Assembly (NCBI RefSeq): GCF_047495875.1
Contig: NC_092497.1
Coordinates: forward strand, 58,458,977 to 58,522,976
Direction of reading: 5' to 3'
DNA length: 64,000 nt
Source of the DNA: Pithys albifrons albifrons
Lineage: Eukaryota > Chordata > Aves > Passeriformes > Thamnophilidae
In this document: piece after piece, positions 62,114 through 64,000 of the stretch
Layout: each line of letters begins with the position of its first letter
Position numbering within the stretch: the stretch's first letter is position 1
Position numbers and translations under genes: made by a program
Notes under the pieces: model-generated
Seen by the model: the letters and a program-made list of their open reading frames with translations, nothing else
What the model was told of the DNA's origin: nothing
The model's database searches: none

Positions 62114-64000
62114 CCTAATTAGAAAAGCCAATATTTTGATAGTTAGAAGATATTCTTACAGTACTTTAGTAATACAGTAGACAAGGGACTTTAGGTAGAG
62201 GTGTACACAGGACTGAAGTTTGTGTGGTCTTATATAAAACACCATAATTTGGCCAAAGCCCATGGTAATCCAAATTGATTCTTTCATTTGTGTATTCTGT
62301 GAATGTAAGAGATGCTTAGAAGATACATAAATATCAGAGGAAACACTTAAAAGTATGCAAAATTACTCTTCTTTCTTCACTTCCACTGATGCTCTTAAAA
62401 AAAAAAAAAGGAGGAGAAAAAGCACAACCAACCAAATAAACAAAACCCAAACCAAAACAGAACAATGTGAAGAAAACCCTTCAGCATTTGAAAAGGTAAG
62501 AAATATTTCCTAAAGTAGTCTTTAACTGAGTCAAACTGAAACATAAAGCTCAAAATATTCAAATAGACTTTTCCATTTATGTCAAAAAAAAAAAGAAACA
62601 AACCCCAGTTAATTTTACTATCACATTATTTTTACTAACTTCTAACAACTGTAAGCTACAAAGTGTTTCAAATCCTTTACTGTTTCTTTTTTTTTCCTCA
62701 GTAATAATTGCAATTTTTCATTAAAATGTTAAACTTCACAGACAACAATGCTATGAAAGTCTTTTTGCCAGTTTCTGCTGGACAGTCTCTACAATCTTCA
62801 TTCTTGCATGTTTGGATCCCATTCTTGATATAATGTATTGGAGGAAAGAATAAAAAAAGTCTGCAACAGAACCTCAGAGACAATTTCACACATCTGTTCC
62901 TGCAGGTGATCTTTCATTCTTTTTCATTTATAATTAATGAAAAATAATGGTGCTGACACAAGTTAATTACTATGAAAAATTACAGTTTATGCTATTCATT
63001 ATTTTAATGGCAAATTACTTGAGCTTTTCAAACACTGTGCCTAAGCAATTAGAACTGTTCATAAGGAGTTCACCTGTGATTTTTTTTTTTTTTGGTATGA
63101 GTTTGCACTCCGTGTAGTGAAGGGAACACACAATGTTTTTCATTAACTACTGAGGTAACACAACAAGAGATATTAATCACTAGTCCTGTGTCTGAGGAAG
63201 GAAAATTAAGAACAAACTGAGCATATGTCACTGTAGCAGAGGTCAATCAAAAATACAGGAAATTATTCATTATAGTTAGAATTTTCTCTAACAGATCTGT
63301 AAGTAATATTATGAAACCATGTCATCTGAAAATGATTTCATGTAACTAATTGGAAATACTGTGATATCTTTACTAGAATGTTAAATTATGACTTTAAAGA
63401 CTACCATTAATATTCTCCTAATTAGCTCACGGACATTAGAATAATGTTTTTTCTATACTTTGCTATTCCTGTGAATACATAAATTTAAAAAAGTATATGT
63501 GATATTTTTCAGATAATTAATGTATGGTTGAAACATAATAAACAAGTGTAATGTGTGCAGGCTAATGACCAAGAACGGGTTACCTTGCATTTCACTTTAA
63601 AAGCTGAATTGATGAGAAATAGTATTGTTCTTACTGCATATCACTGGTGTGCTTTGAACAATGCATGGATTAACACAAAAATTAGCTCAGAAGTATTGTT
63701 AAACCTGTTTATCTTTCATCCAATTAGCTTTTAGGCAGATTAAATCCTACTTCATTATTCATCAATCTACTGCTATGTTAACCTTATAGGAATCGTATCA
63801 GTTTCAGTATGACAAGATTATCACGAATCACAGAACACAAATTGTAAAACAGCACTTCAATATGCATCAAACAGCTGATCCCCAAAACAAAGCCAGTGCA
63901 CCAGGATAAGATTTTGCAACAGAATACAAATCACAGGAAGCATAAAAAATGCAAAGTACTACATTGAAGTAAAAAAGAACCTAGATTTACATACTTTAAA
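62114..64000. other. AT-rich non-coding DNA, no gene seen
   Basis: An A-rich tract (62397-62462), T runs near 62,687-62,695 and 63,081-63,092, and a 63-codon chance frame on the minus strand (62698-62889). No gene and no recognisable element are visible to the end of the window. Confidence 0.6.
62397..62462. repeat. A-rich (AAAC/AACC) low-complexity tract
   Basis: A run of 13 A is followed by A-rich DNA with CAACCAACC and AAACC interruptions. Confidence 0.8.

Noticed and set aside
1..64000. CRISPR arrays, operons, tRNA or rRNA genes, phage or plasmid functions.
   Set aside because: I saw no regularly spaced repeats with unique spacers, no cloverleaf with a recognisable B-box, no rRNA-like blocks and no prokaryotic gene organisation. 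The CR1 content marks the DNA as vertebrate.

Overview
This window is vertebrate nuclear DNA, most probably from a bird. The evidence is four CR1 (chicken repeat 1) non-LTR retrotransposon fragments of the avian type. The longest, near 55.2-56.5 kb, ends in the avian CR1 signature: a 3' end built from an ATTCTATGAT-type short repeat. The rest is strongly AT-rich, CpG-poor and interrupted by short A/T homopolymers and microsatellites. There is no bacterial, phage or plasmid organisation: no operons, ribosome-binding sites or CRISPR arrays. I cannot name the species or chromosome.

I find no exon, host protein-coding gene or RNA gene that I can support. The window looks like a gene desert or the inside of a very large intron. 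The longest open frame is 131 codons (28,431-28,826), and such frames are expected occasionally in AT-rich DNA of this length. None of the non-CR1 translations resembles a family I recognise.

Layout: 1-3.97 kb is single-copy-looking AT-rich DNA with one old CR1 3' fragment (1.26-1.47 kb). At 3.98-4.11 kb there is a striking 27-unit pentanucleotide array. From 4.1 to 42.9 kb the sequence is AT-rich, with simple repeats, A-rich/T-rich tracts and a less AT-rich patch at 32.7-33.1 kb. At 42.96-43.19 kb lies a CR1 3' end on the minus strand. Less AT-rich, unexplained blocks sit at 44.8-45.24 kb and 49.62-50.18 kb. At 51.8 kb there is a trinucleotide array. At 55.2-56.5 kb lies the long plus-strand CR1 copy with a broken reverse-transcriptase frame, and at 61.9-62.1 kb another old CR1 3' end. 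The remainder is anonymous AT-rich DNA.

No set of genes works together here. I did not find an undescribed biological system. The most useful leads are the mosaic pentanucleotide array, the three unclassified less AT-rich blocks (two share a short colinear core) and a few DNA-structure candidates such as perfect palindromes and competing hairpins.
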